DNA from: Flavobacterium arcticum
GTDB lineage: Bacteria; Bacteroidota; Bacteroidia; Flavobacteriales; Flavobacteriaceae
Assembly: GCF_003344925.1 (NCBI RefSeq)
Contig: NZ_CP031188.1
Coordinates: 804,501-868,500 of the forward strand
Reading direction: 5' to 3'
Length of the DNA stretch: 64,000 nt
Shown: piece by piece, positions 47,074-57,400 of the stretch
How positions within the stretch are numbered: the stretch's first letter is position 1
Layout of the letters: every line of letters starts with the position of its first letter
The notes under the pieces: model-generated
What the model was told of the DNA's origin: nothing
Database searches by the model: none
Seen by the model: only the letters and a program-made list of their open reading frames with translations
Position numbers and translations under genes: made by a program

Positions 47074-48303
47074 CTATGCTATTTTTTGACCTTTTTTTAG
47101 CTCTAAAACAGTGATTTCTGGCCATATTCCTACCCTACCTGGGTAAGCATGAAAACCAAAACCTCTATTTACATATATATAGCGACCTGTTTTTTCATAT
47201 AGCCCTGCCCATTGTTTGTATACATATTGCACAGGACTCCACTTTATAAAACCTGGTATTTCTATACCAAATTGTAACCCATGTGTATGCCCGCTAAGCG
47301 TAAGGTGATAGTTATTCGCATTATCTTTCACTTCATATTCCCAGTGCGATGGGTCATGACTCATCAGTATTTTAAAATCTTCAGGAGTTAATCCTTTAGA
47401 TGCTTTTGGCAAATCGCCTGCTTTTTTAAAATTATGCCCCCAGTTCTCTACTCCTACTAGGGCTATTTCTTGTCCGTCCTTATTAATTTTTACATTTTCA
47501 TTAAGCAGTAACTTAAAGTCAATTTGACGGTGTAGGTCTTTTATTGCTTCAAAGTTGTCTTGTTTCTCCTTTTCAGTATTCCAAGTAACATACTCACCAT
47601 AATCATGATTACCTAATACAGAATATTTACCCAATGTAGGTGTTTCTATACGTTTAAAAGTATCAACCCAAGGATGCATTTCATGTGCATGAGTATTTAC
47701 AATATCACCTGTAAACAGTACAATATCTGATTTTTGTTCGTTAATAAGATTAATGGCATGGCTTATTTCATCAGGATCATCAAAACTACCACTGTGTACA
47801 TCAGATATTTGTGTAATGGTAAGTCCGTCAAAATTTTCCGGAAGGTCAGGGAAATAAATTGTTTTTTTCCTGACTTTAAAATTATACTTGCCTTTTGTAA
47901 CACCATATAATAAAGACAGAAATGGTATCGCTGCCAAGCCTAATGCAATTTGGCTTACAAATTTTCGTCTTTCACTAAAAAATGATTCGTTACTATCACC
48001 TAAAAACTCTCTCATTAACCCTCCAATAATACGGGTAACATCTTCCAAAATCATCATACTCGCTATGATCATTTTAGGAACAAAAGTTATAAGCAGTAAA
48101 CCAATGGTAAACAAGCTCTGCTTGTTTTGCCCTACACTCCTGTCAAACTGTGTAAACGAATAAGCAATATATAAGATTATAAAAAGAGAAATCCCTTGAT
48201 AAGCCCACAACAACCAGCGAAGTTTAGTAACAGTACGCAATGCCTGAAAGGCATATATCTCTACTACAGCCACAAAAACGAATAATAATATCCAACGAAA
48301 CAT
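47074..48303 (-). CDS. Membrane-anchored metallophosphoesterase
   Basis: A 409-residue protein with four N-terminal hydrophobic helices (about 1-20, 31-48, 62-85 and 116-130) and a C-terminal calcineurin-like phosphoesterase domain. The two-metal motifs are all present: ISDVHSGSF near 163, FTGDIVNTH near 197, LGNHDYGEY near 232, MSHDPSHW near 315 and LSGHTHGLQFG near 334. Such proteins resemble YkuE/LpxH-type hydrolases acting on lipid-linked or nucleotide pyrophosphates, but the substrate is not evident. It is divergent from polA. Confidence 0.93.
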   Translation of the reverse strand: MFRWILLFVFVAVVEIYAFQALRTVTKLRWLLWAYQGISLFIILYIAYSFTQFDRSVGQNKQSLFTIGLLLITFVPKMIIASMMILEDVTRIIGGLMREFLGDSNESFFSERRKFVSQIALGLAAIPFLSLLYGVTKGKYNFKVRKKTIYFPDLPENFDGLTITQISDVHSGSFDDPDEISHAINLINEQKSDIVLFTGDIVNTHAHEMHPWVDTFKRIETPTLGKYSVLGNHDYGEYVTWNTEKEKQDNFEAIKDLHRQIDFKLLLNENVKINKDGQEIALVGVENWGHNFKKAGDLPKASKGLTPEDFKILMSHDPSHWEYEVKDNANNYHLTLSGHTHGLQFGIEIPGFIKWSPVQYVYKQWAGLYEKTGRYIYVNRGFGFHAYPGRVGIWPEITVLELKKGQKIA

Positions 48304-48452
48304 TTATATACATGATTTAATATACAAAGTAACGAATAACGATGCTAAATGTTACAGAATAAATGACAGTTATAGAAATTAATCTTTATACATAACGTGT
48401 AGCTTCTTATTTTACATTGGTTTGTTTATTTTTACGGTCAAATACATTTTTT

Positions 48453-51290
48453 ATGTCACAGCAAAAACGACTTTTTCTACTCGATGCCTATGCGCTTATA
48501 TTTCGCGGTTATTACGCCTTTATAAAAAATCCACGAATCAACTCAAAAGGTATGGACACCTCGGCTATAATGGGGTTCATGAACTCGTTACTCGATGTTA
48601 TAAAGCGTGAAAAACCCGACCATCTTGCTGTAGCTTTTGATAAAGGTGGAAGTGCCGTGCGTACAGAAATGTTTGTTGAATATAAAGCTAACCGTGATGA
48701 AACACCTGAAGCTATAAAAATTGCAATACCCTATATACAAGACATTCTTAAAGCAATGCACATACCTATTATAGAGTTAGCTGGCTGCGAAGCTGATGAC
48801 CTCATAGGTACTATAGCCAAGCAAGCCGAAAAAGAAAACTATCAGGTATTTATGGTAACGCCCGATAAAGATTTTGCACAATTAGTGTCTGAAAATATAT
48901 TTATGTACCGCCCTGCACGTATGGGTAACGGTATAGAGATATGGGGCGTACCCGAAATACAAGAACGTTTTGAAGTAGAACGCCCTGAACAAGTAATTGA
49001 CTTTTTAGGGATGATGGGGGATGCTGTAGATAACATACCAGGACTACCGGGGGTGGGCGAAAAAACAGCCAAAAAATTCCTGAAACAATACGGCTCTATG
49101 GAAAACCTGTTAGCCAACACGCATGAGCTAAAAGGAAAAATGAAAGAGAATATAGAAGCTAATAAGGAAAAAGGCATTATGTCGAAGAAGCTGGCAACCA
49201 TACTTCTTGACTGCGATGTTACCTTTAACGAAAATGATTATGAACTCTCTAAACCTGATACCGAGAAAACAGAAGCTATTTTTCAGGAATTGGAGTTTAG
49301 GAGAATGACAGAGCAGTTTCATAAACTATTTGTGCAAGATGCTGAAAATACTACTGTGCCACCACAAGGCACAGCACCCTCAAAAAGTGTAGCGAAGCAA
49401 AAAGATACACAACAAACATCGTTATTTGGCGAGCCAGCAACAGGAGAAGCTACAACACCTAATGCTGACTTTTATAAAAAACTAGACACTACTAATCATG
49501 TATATCAAGCTATACAAGGCGGTATAGGTTTAAGCCTGTTACTACGTGATATGCTACAACAAAAAACAGTATGTTTTGACACTGAAACCACGGGGCTTGA
49601 CGCGCTTACTGCCGAGTTGGTAGGAATCTCTTTTTCTTGGGAGACAGGTAAAGGATTTTATGTACCTGTACCCGAAAACCGTGATGAAGCACAAGAATTA
49701 ATCAACAAATTTATCCCGTTTTTTGAAGATGAAAATATTGAAAAAGTAGGACAAAATTTAAAATATGACCTCAAAGTACTAGCCAATTACGGCATTACCG
49801 TAAAAGGAAAACTTTTTGATACCATGATTGCACATTACCTTATTAACCCCGATATGCGCCATAACATGGATATACTTGCCGAAACCTACCTTAGCTATTC
49901 GCCTATGCCGATAGTAGAGCTTATTGGTAAAAAAGGTAAAAACCAGAAGAGTATGCGCGATGTAGAAATTGACCTTGTAAAAGAGTATGCTACAGAGGAC
50001 GCCGATATTACACTACAACTAAAAGAGATTTTTGAACCACAACTTGAAGAGGCAGCTACCCGAAAGTTATTCGACGAAATAGAAATTCCGCTTGTACCTG
50101 TGCTTGCTGCTATGGAGCGTGAAGGTATTAATCTTGATACTGATTATTTAAAAAAATTATCAGATGAGTTAGCAAGAGATATTAAAGGGCTTGAAGAAAA
50201 GATATATGAAACCGCAGGCGAAACCTTTAACCTTGCTTCGCCAAAACAACTGGGCGATATATTATTTGACAAATTAAAAATAGGCGGACCTAAACAAAAG
50301 AAAACCAAAACAGGACAGTACGCCACGGGCGAAGAAATACTTTCGTACTTGGCAAAAGATAACCCGATAGTAGAAAACATACTGAATTGGCGACAAATAG
50401 TAAAACTACAAAACACCTATGTAGATGCTTTACCATTGCAAGTAAACGAAAAGACTAAACGTGTACATACAGATTATATGCAAACGGTTGCTGCAACAGG
50501 ACGTTTAAGCTCTAACAACCCAAACCTACAAAATATACCGATACGTACTGAAAGAGGACGACAGGTGCGTGCAGCATTTATAGCACGTGACGAAAATTAC
50601 ACACTGCTTTCTGCCGATTACTCGCAAATAGAACTACGTATTATTGCAGCACTAAGTGGTGACCCAGAGATGGTAAATGCTTTTAAAAACGGAGAGGATA
50701 TTCATGCCTCTACTGCTGCAAAAGTGTTTGATGTACCATTAGAAGATGTGACTCGCGAACAACGTAGCCATGCCAAAACAGTTAACTTTGGTATTATATA
50801 TGGTGTTTCGGCATTTGGGTTGAGTAACCAAACTTCGTTAAGTCGATCGGAATCGAAAGATCTTATCGATGCTTACTACAAAACCTACCCTACATTAAAG
50901 CAATACATACAAGACCAAATAGAAATGGCACGCGAGCAAGGTTATGTGCAAACCATACTAGGTAGAAGACGCTACCTAAAAGATATTAATTCGCAAAACG
51001 CCGTAGTGCGTGGTGGTGCCGAGCGTAATGCTGTGAATGCGCCTATACAAGGTAGTGCCGCTGACATTATTAAGATTGCAATGATAAATATACAGCAAAA
51101 ACTGGTTAGCGAAAACTGGAAAAGCAAAATGTTACTGCAAGTACATGATGAGCTTGTTTTTGATGTACACAACAGCGAACTAGACCTTATAAAGCCTATG
51201 ATAAAGTATGAAATGGAAAACGCCTTTAAGCTAGATGTACCATTAGATGTTGATATGGGAACGGGCAATAATTGGCTTGAGGCGCATTAA
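48453..51290 (+). CDS. polA: DNA polymerase I
   Basis: The start is ATG 48453 (MSQQKRLFLLDAYALIFRG), giving 945 residues; an open extension upstream lacks family similarity. Residues 1-300 are the 5'-nuclease domain (FRGYYAF, TPDKDFAQLV, GDAVDNIPGLPGVGEKTA). The 3'-5' exonuclease domain is intact, with FDTETTGLDA, VGQNLKYDLKVL and YATEDADITL. The polymerase domain has motif A SADYSQIELRIIA, motif B RSHAKTVNFGIIYGVSAFG and motif C LQVHDELVFDVH. A poorly conserved linker rich in Thr, Gln and Ala lies at about 300-350. It has all three activities used for Okazaki-fragment and repair synthesis. Confidence 0.98.
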   Translation: MSQQKRLFLLDAYALIFRGYYAFIKNPRINSKGMDTSAIMGFMNSLLDVIKREKPDHLAVAFDKGGSAVRTEMFVEYKANRDETPEAIKIAIPYIQDILKAMHIPIIELAGCEADDLIGTIAKQAEKENYQVFMVTPDKDFAQLVSENIFMYRPARMGNGIEIWGVPEIQERFEVERPEQVIDFLGMMGDAVDNIPGLPGVGEKTAKKFLKQYGSMENLLANTHELKGKMKENIEANKEKGIMSKKLATILLDCDVTFNENDYELSKPDTEKTEAIFQELEFRRMTEQFHKLFVQDAENTTVPPQGTAPSKSVAKQKDTQQTSLFGEPATGEATTPNADFYKKLDTTNHVYQAIQGGIGLSLLLRDMLQQKTVCFDTETTGLDALTAELVGISFSWETGKGFYVPVPENRDEAQELINKFIPFFEDENIEKVGQNLKYDLKVLANYGITVKGKLFDTMIAHYLINPDMRHNMDILAETYLSYSPMPIVELIGKKGKNQKSMRDVEIDLVKEYATEDADITLQLKEIFEPQLEEAATRKLFDEIEIPLVPVLAAMEREGINLDTDYLKKLSDELARDIKGLEEKIYETAGETFNLASPKQLGDILFDKLKIGGPKQKKTKTGQYATGEEILSYLAKDNPIVENILNWRQIVKLQNTYVDALPLQVNEKTKRVHTDYMQTVAATGRLSSNNPNLQNIPIRTERGRQVRAAFIARDENYTLLSADYSQIELRIIAALSGDPEMVNAFKNGEDIHASTAAKVFDVPLEDVTREQRSHAKTVNFGIIYGVSAFGLSNQTSLSRSESKDLIDAYYKTYPTLKQYIQDQIEMAREQGYVQTILGRRRYLKDINSQNAVVRGGAERNAVNAPIQGSAADIIKIAMINIQQKLVSENWKSKMLLQVHDELVFDVHNSELDLIKPMIKYEMENAFKLDVPLDVDMGTGNNWLEAH

Positions 51291-51344
51291 TTGTAACAAA
51301 TTAAATAGTTATTAGTCTTACTGATATCTAAAACAATCATCAAT

Positions 51345-52661
51345 ATGAAAAAATATCTATTTATCCTTTTTACAGCAAGCACTGCAATAGCTACTTATGC
51401 ACAGAGCGAACCTAAATTCCAAAAAATTGACAGTGTACTTACCTACTTTACTACCAATGATAAGTTTATGGGCTCTGTTACTATACGAGAAAAAGATAAA
51501 ATAGTTTTTGAAAAAGCTTATGGCTATGCCGATCTTGAAAACAAAGTAAAGGCTAATGTTGACACTAAATACAAGATTGGGTCTATTACCAAAATGTTTA
51601 CTTCTTCTATTATTTTTCAATTAATAGAAGAGAAAAAACTAACGCTTGACACGAAACTGGCAGAATACTACCCACAAATAAAAAATGCAGACAGCATCAG
51701 TATAAAAAACCTCTTGAACCATAGTAGTGGTATTTATAATTTTACAAATGATAGTCTTTTTATGGATTATGTCGAAACACCGCAAACGCGCAAAGCCATG
51801 TTACAACGCATTACCGATTACGGTTCGGTTTTTAATCCTAATGAAAAAGCCGATTATAGCAATAGCAATTATCTATTATTAGGCTATATTATAGAAGACA
51901 TCACCAATAAACGCTATAAAGATGTTGTTAATGAAAGAATTATAAAAAAATTAAAACTAAAAAACACCTACTATTACGGCAAAATAAACCCAAAGCGTAA
52001 TGAGGCATATTCTTACTCTCTGGATGGTGATAGCTGGTTAAAACGTGAAGAATGGCATGAGTCAGTAACTTTTGCTGCTGGTGCACTGCAAAGCACTCCT
52101 ACTGACTTAACAAAGTTTATTAGAGCCTTATTTGAAGGTGATATTATAAAAAAAGAGTCGCTTGAAGAAATGAAAACGATGGACTTTGGTTACGGGAAAG
52201 GTGTTTTCATATTTCCATTTGGCGAACGTCGTTTTTATGGGCATAACGGGGGTATAGAAGGTTTTTCATCCGTATTAGGTTACTATCCAAAAGACGAGTT
52301 GAGTATTGCTATGACAGTTAATGGTGAAGGGTATGACTCTAACCAAATATTAATTGGTGTATTGAGTAGTTATTATAAAGTACCTTATCGTTTGCCAAAC
52401 TTAAAAACAGCTCAGGTAACTCAAGAAACGCTTAAAAGTTATGAAGGTACATACGCTTCGCCAACCATACCATTAAAGATAACTATAAAACTTGTAGGCG
52501 ACCAGCTAACGGCTCAAGCTACAGGGCAGGGTGCTTTCCCTTTAAACCCATTAAGCGATACCGAGTTTAACTTTGAACCTGCTGGTATTATCATTAGCTT
52601 TAAAGAAAATGGTTTTGCTATACACCAAGGCGGAACAGTTAATGAGTTTACTAAAGAATAA
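51345..52661 (+). CDS. Exported serine hydrolase, class C beta-lactamase-like
   Basis: A 438-residue protein with a signal peptide (cleavage near ATYA-QS). The catalytic motifs of the beta-lactamase/PBP-like fold are present: S80-I-T-K83 in KIGSITKMF, the YSN motif in KADYSNSNYLLLG, and HNGG in RFYGHNGGIEGFSS. The C-terminal 80 residues form a separate beta-rich domain (LKSYEGTYAS), as in many Bacteroidota esterase/peptidase relatives. True beta-lactamase activity is not implied; D-amino-peptidase or esterase activity is equally likely. Confidence 0.9.
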   Translation: MKKYLFILFTASTAIATYAQSEPKFQKIDSVLTYFTTNDKFMGSVTIREKDKIVFEKAYGYADLENKVKANVDTKYKIGSITKMFTSSIIFQLIEEKKLTLDTKLAEYYPQIKNADSISIKNLLNHSSGIYNFTNDSLFMDYVETPQTRKAMLQRITDYGSVFNPNEKADYSNSNYLLLGYIIEDITNKRYKDVVNERIIKKLKLKNTYYYGKINPKRNEAYSYSLDGDSWLKREEWHESVTFAAGALQSTPTDLTKFIRALFEGDIIKKESLEEMKTMDFGYGKGVFIFPFGERRFYGHNGGIEGFSSVLGYYPKDELSIAMTVNGEGYDSNQILIGVLSSYYKVPYRLPNLKTAQVTQETLKSYEGTYASPTIPLKITIKLVGDQLTAQATGQGAFPLNPLSDTEFNFEPAGIIISFKENGFAIHQGGTVNEFTKE

Positions 52662-52672
52662 AGAAGTAATAC

Positions 52673-52703
52673 TTGTATCAACTCAATTCAAATATTATTT
52701 TTG
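52673..52703 (+). promoter_or_regulatory. Promoter of small membrane protein gene
   Basis: TTG (52673-52675), a 20-base spacer and TATTTTTG (52696-52703), an exact match to the Bacteroidota pattern. It starts 12 bases after the serine hydrolase stop. The ATG at 52722 follows 18 bases after the -7 element; an in-frame TTG at 52701 is part of the promoter and is not a start. Confidence 0.62.
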
Positions 52704-52721
52704 TTTAAAATTCATCCACCT

Positions 52722-53000
52722 ATGAGAAAAAACAAAAAAGTAAGCAACTACACCTTAGCGATGGTAGCACTAATACTACTATTCTGGTCATTGAGAGATA
52801 GCCTTATCGATTTAAGCACAAACGTTGTTTTGGTAATTAGCGTTAGTTTTGTTGCTCTAGTTTCTTTTATGGCTTATTTAAAGTTTAGAGAAGATAAAAA
52901 AGCTGGCACTGTAGATTATGGAAGAATCGCTATAGGTGGTGTTTTTATAGCACTGACTATAGGTTATGGCATATATGACTACATATCGTTTCCATACTAA
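52722..53000 (+). CDS. Small three-helix membrane protein of unknown function
   Basis: A 92-residue protein, starting at ATG 52722 (MRKNKKVSN). It has a basic N-terminus and three hydrophobic helices (about 11-27, 33-52 and 70-86), with a charged loop KFREDKKAGTVDYGR between the second and third. No family is recognised. It has its own promoter and its own terminator, so it is a real independent unit. Confidence 0.72.
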   Translation: MRKNKKVSNYTLAMVALILLFWSLRDSLIDLSTNVVLVISVSFVALVSFMAYLKFREDKKAGTVDYGRIAIGGVFIALTIGYGIYDYISFPY

Positions 53001-53030
53001 TTGCCTTAAAAACTTTAAAGAAAAATTAAA

Positions 53031-53061
53031 AACCGCTATATGCTTAAAACATATAGCGGTT
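53031..53061. terminator. Bidirectional terminator between small membrane gene and lacI-type gene
   Basis: A perfect 12-bp inverted repeat (AACCGCTATATG / CATATAGCGGTT) with a 7-base loop, flanked by A-run and T-rich sequence, lying between the convergent stops at 53000 and 53069. Confidence 0.87.
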
Positions 53062-53068
53062 ATTTTAT

Positions 53069-54091
53069 TTATAATTTTCTGGTAGATTCTCTTTGTCTTA
53101 ATTCCGTTTTAATAACCTTAGTTACATATTCCGGCTCTTCCTCTTCTTTAGACTCTAATCGATTAATAAGCATCTCGGCAGCAGCTTCCCCTATTTCGGG
53201 ACCGTGCTGGCTCACGGTTGAAAGACTTGGCGTTAGTCGTCTTGACCATACCCCATCGGCAAAGCCTATAATATTAAGTTCTTCAGGTATTTTTACACCT
53301 CGCTTAATTGCCATTTTCATCGCCATTACAGAGGCGTGCTCATCAAGGGCAAAAACACCATCTATATTTTTATCAAAAATAGAAGCTAATTTATTATCAA
53401 ATTCTTCTGGGTTATCGGTAAGCAATATTACATCTTCATTTACCTGATACTTATTATCAGATAATGCTTTCCTATAACCGTCGGCACGTAATTTACCTAC
53501 ACTAAGATTATCTATAGTAGAAACTAAAGCTATATTTTTACAATTCAGCTTTATCATGTGGTTAACTGCGTGTACTGCCGAATCGAAATCATCTACAATA
53601 ACCTTATCACAGTTTACCTCGTCAGATATTCTATCGAACATTACTATAGGTAAATCATCAGACATGGCTTCTTTAAAATGTTTAAATTCCTGCTGCATTT
53701 GTGTTTCTTCTGACACAGATAATATAAAACCATCTATAGTACCATTACTAAGCATATCCATAGCATGAATTTCTTTTTCAAGTGACTCATTAGAGATACA
53801 TGTTATTACATTATATCCTCTTGCATTAGCAGCCATTTCTATACCGCTAAACACTTTAGCAAAAAACGGGTTGAGTATATTAGGGATAATAACACCTATG
53901 GTTTTAGAGCGCTTATTCTTTAGGTTTACAGCCATATTATTTGGCTTGTAATTTTTAAGTTTAGCAAACTCCTGAACTCTTATTTTGGTAGGTTCGCTAA
54001 TCTCAGGACTATTACTCAGCGCTTTTGACACTGTTGAAACGGAGACATTGAGTTCTTTTGCAATTTGCTTTAATGTGGCTTTCTGTTTCAT
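53069..54091 (-). CDS. LacI-family transcriptional regulator
   Basis: A 340-residue regulator. The N-terminal helix-turn-helix is at 6-25 (ATLKQIAKELNVSVSTVSKA), followed by the hinge helix region NNMAVNLKNKRSKTIGVIIPN and a periplasmic-binding-protein-like sensor domain (about 60-340) with VIVDDFDSAVHAVNHMIKL and EELNIIGFADG. LacI-type proteins normally bind sugars or nucleosides and repress nearby uptake or catabolic genes, but no such gene is present here. It is divergent from the cotH-like gene, with a perfect inverted repeat in the 396-base gap between them. Confidence 0.95.
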   Translation of the reverse strand: MKQKATLKQIAKELNVSVSTVSKALSNSPEISEPTKIRVQEFAKLKNYKPNNMAVNLKNKRSKTIGVIIPNILNPFFAKVFSGIEMAANARGYNVITCISNESLEKEIHAMDMLSNGTIDGFILSVSEETQMQQEFKHFKEAMSDDLPIVMFDRISDEVNCDKVIVDDFDSAVHAVNHMIKLNCKNIALVSTIDNLSVGKLRADGYRKALSDNKYQVNEDVILLTDNPEEFDNKLASIFDKNIDGVFALDEHASVMAMKMAIKRGVKIPEELNIIGFADGVWSRRLTPSLSTVSQHGPEIGEAAAEMLINRLESKEEEEPEYVTKVIKTELRQRESTRKL

Positions 54092-54273
54092 ATCCTGATA
54101 AATTTAATTTCACGTAAAATAACGAAAAAAATACGAAAACTATACTACAGTTACTAATACTACTACCTAAAAAAACATGACTAAAAGCATATCCTAAGCA
54201 ATAATTTACAATCCCATATCTTAAAAGCTAATACAAATAGTACTAATTCATTTATTATATAATATAGAATCGC

Positions 54274-54304
54274 AAGTACTTTTATTTGTAAAATAAAAGT
54301 ACTT
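54274..54304. repeat. Perfect 14-bp inverted repeat, candidate operator
   Basis: AAGTACTTTTATTT, a 3-base centre (GTA) and AAATAAAAGTACTT. Each end also contains the 8-base palindrome AAGTACTT, so the site is a pair of palindromes about 23 bases apart centre to centre. It lies 182 bases from the LacI-type start and 183 bases from the cotH-like start. There is no T-run behind it, so it is not a terminator. An operator for the neighbouring regulator is the simplest reading. The rest of the 54092-54487 gap is very A/T-rich with no gene. Confidence 0.6.
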
Positions 54305-54382
54305 ATACTTAAGATAACTAAACACAACTACATCAAACAACATAAAAGTTAAATTTTAATTAAAAAAAGTTAAATAAAAGGT

Positions 54383-54390
54383 TATTTTTG
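54383..54390 (+). promoter_or_regulatory. -7 element of cotH-like gene
   Basis: TATTTTTG matches TAnnTTTG, 97 bases before the ATG at 54488 and 78 bases after the inverted repeat. No TTG at the expected -33 was found. The implied leader is about 90 bases. Confidence 0.4.
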
Positions 54391-54487
54391 CATTTCAACA
54401 AACAGATAAACACCACTTTAAAGCAATATCTTACATTAAAAACTAATACAGTTATTTTTAAATTAACCTTTTTAACCCCATTACTCC

Positions 54488-57400
54488 ATGAATAAATTTA
54501 CAATTCCAAAATCATTTTTGGTATTTCTATCATTAATAACTTTTAGTATTTCTTGGTCTCAAGAAATTGCTATCAATGAAATTATGTCATCAAACGATGC
54601 TACTCTGACCGATGAGGATGGAGATTTTGAAGATTGGATTGAACTATATAATTACGGAACAACTCCTGTGAATCTAGAGGGGTATGGTATTACCGATGAC
54701 ACTACAATTCCTTTTAAATGGGTTTTCCCTGCGCAGACACTACAGCCTAACGAATTTTTGTTAGTATGGGCATCTGACAAAGACAAGGTAATTGCTGGAG
54801 AACCGCTACACACTAATTTCAAAATCAGTTCTGGAGGAGAGACTATTGTATTAACAGACCCTGACGGGGTACTTGTTAATGAAGCACCCGCTATTGCATC
54901 AGAAACTGATGTTTCAATTGGTCGTCAGCCCGACGGTACTGGTTCATGGTTGTTTTTCTACTCTCCTACACCAGGGGTAGCTAATACAACTACTGGGTTA
55001 TCTGAACTATTAGTTCCACCTACTTTTTCTCATGACTCGGGGTTATATACAGAATCATTTGATTTATTATTATCGCATAACAACCCTAATGCTGTAATTG
55101 TATATACAACAGATGGATCTGAACCTCAATTAGATAATATATCAGGGACTGTTTTTGAATATAAAAATGCTTATAAATTAGAAACCACTGATACACCAGG
55201 CCTTTTATTAACAGACTCTTATACATCGAACACCTATACTGTACCTGTTGCGGTTTATGATCGCTCTGCCGAGGCAGACCAATTAGCCAATAAGAATACG
55301 CGTCAGCACCCTTTATACACTCCTACAACACCTGTAAGAAAAGCCACTATTGTTAAAGCACGTGCTTATGTAGATGGTGTGGGGTCTAAAATTATTGCTA
55401 AAACATTCTTTATATGGAGTGAGGGCAACCCTTACCAAATACCTGTTATATCTCTTCAAATTCAAGAAAACTATTTATTTGATTATAATGATGGTACTTA
55501 TACCGCAGGAGTTGATTTTGACACATGGAGAGAAAACAATCCTGATAACAACCAATGGTATAGACCCGAATGGTCTAATTACTGGAGAAGCGGTTCAGAC
55601 TGGGAGTATCCTGTACATGTAGAATTTTTTGAATCAGGCTCTTTAAATTCTGTAATGAATATTAATGGAGGTTTCAGGATTCACGGAAACAACTCTAGAG
55701 CCTTGGCTATTAAAAACCTTAGACTGTATGCACGAAGCGAATATGACGAAGCAAACACGTTTGAACATAACTTATTTGACGAAGTAATTCCTGATGCACC
55801 CGTACCTAACAATAATGAATTTAAACGCATTATGTTAAGAGGTGACGGCACTGGAGGAGCTATCGCCTATGATGTTGTATTTAATCGTATTATGCAACCT
55901 GTATTTAATGGTGTTACCCGAATAAAACCAGCTATTCATTTTATTAATGGTGAGTTTTGGGGGCTTACAACTCTTAGAGATCGTTTTGACAAACATCATT
56001 ATGCTTTAAATTTTGACTTGGATGAAGATAATATTATTCAGGTTGATTGTAAAGGTGGGAATTGTGAAATAGACGAAGGTGATGATACTGACTACCAAAG
56101 TTTTATTACCATGAGAGATTTTATCATTCAAAATGATATGGCAGATGAAAATTTATTTTCTCAAGTCAATGACATTCTAGACATGGAATCTTTTATAGAT
56201 CACATGGTTCTAGAAGTTTATGCCGCAAATGATAGTTACGAAAGAAATTTTTGGAGAGTTCGAGATGTAGAAAATGAGTCTTACGGAGATGGGAAATGGC
56301 GTTTAAACGTACAAGATTTTGAAGCGTCTTTAAAGAGTGAAACGAACTGGATGCAACATTGGGGCGACATGACCGAATCGGCTAATGAATCTTTCTTAGG
56401 GGAGTTATTAGCTAATGACGGTTTTAAAACAGCTTTTATAAATCGTTTTGCTGATATTTTAAATACAGCATTTACAACCCAACGTTTCAACGCTATAACA
56501 AACGAAACTTTTGACGAAATTGAACCTTATCTAACAGAAGACATAAACCGTTTTCCAAGACAATTCTTCTACCAAGATATAGAAAAACAAAACTTATTAA
56601 ACTGGGGTACAGAAAGACCTGATATTCAAAGAGAACAAATTAGAACTTATTTTGACCTTACAGGAACAGTCGATTTAATATTAAATGTTTCTAATACCGA
56701 CGCTGGTAACATTAAAATAAATACTGTTAGTATAGAACCATCTACACCAGGTGTACCTGAAAATCCTTACCCATGGACGGGTATTTATTTTAACAACATA
56801 CCTGTAACTCTAGAGGCTACAGCAATGCCTGGATATGTATTCTCTCATTGGTCTGGCGATGTTAATAGTACAGATGTAGCCATAACAGTTACCCCAAATA
56901 GTAATATGGAAATTCAGGCTAATTTTGAACCAGAAGCAGCAGGAGAAGAAATTGTTTACTTCTGGCTTATGGATTCGGAAATTCCAAATGATACTCCTTT
57001 AGAAGAACTTGATGCAACCTATGCCGCAAATGAACTAACAGCAAAGATAATGTATAGCTCTTGTTTAGAAGGGTATCCTTTTACAAGTGCAGATGATAAC
57101 TGGCGTAAAGCATCTATGGAACGTAAAAATAGTCCTACTCCTTTAAATTACTACCCTGAAGCTAATAATGACATTACTTATTCAGACGGAATAATGAAAG
57201 GAATACAAATTAAGCAACCTTTTAGAGTTGGAGATCTTGAAAACACTATCGAGCTACAAACTCCTACTACTAATCTGCAAAACATAAAACTTTCTCTTGC
57301 AATAGAGTCTAACGGTGCTGCACAAACTTTATTAGTAGACTACTGGAATGGTTCAGAATGGACTACTAATGGACTTGAGAACGCATCAGTTGCAATAGCT

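Noticed and set aside
48417..48452. N-terminal extension of polA by 12 residues
   Set aside because: The extension has no similarity to DNA polymerase I, whereas the ATG at 48453 gives the typical beginning.
53040..53447. 135-codon plus-strand open frame opposite the lacI-type gene
   Set aside because: It begins within the terminator hairpin and lies entirely opposite a clear regulator gene.
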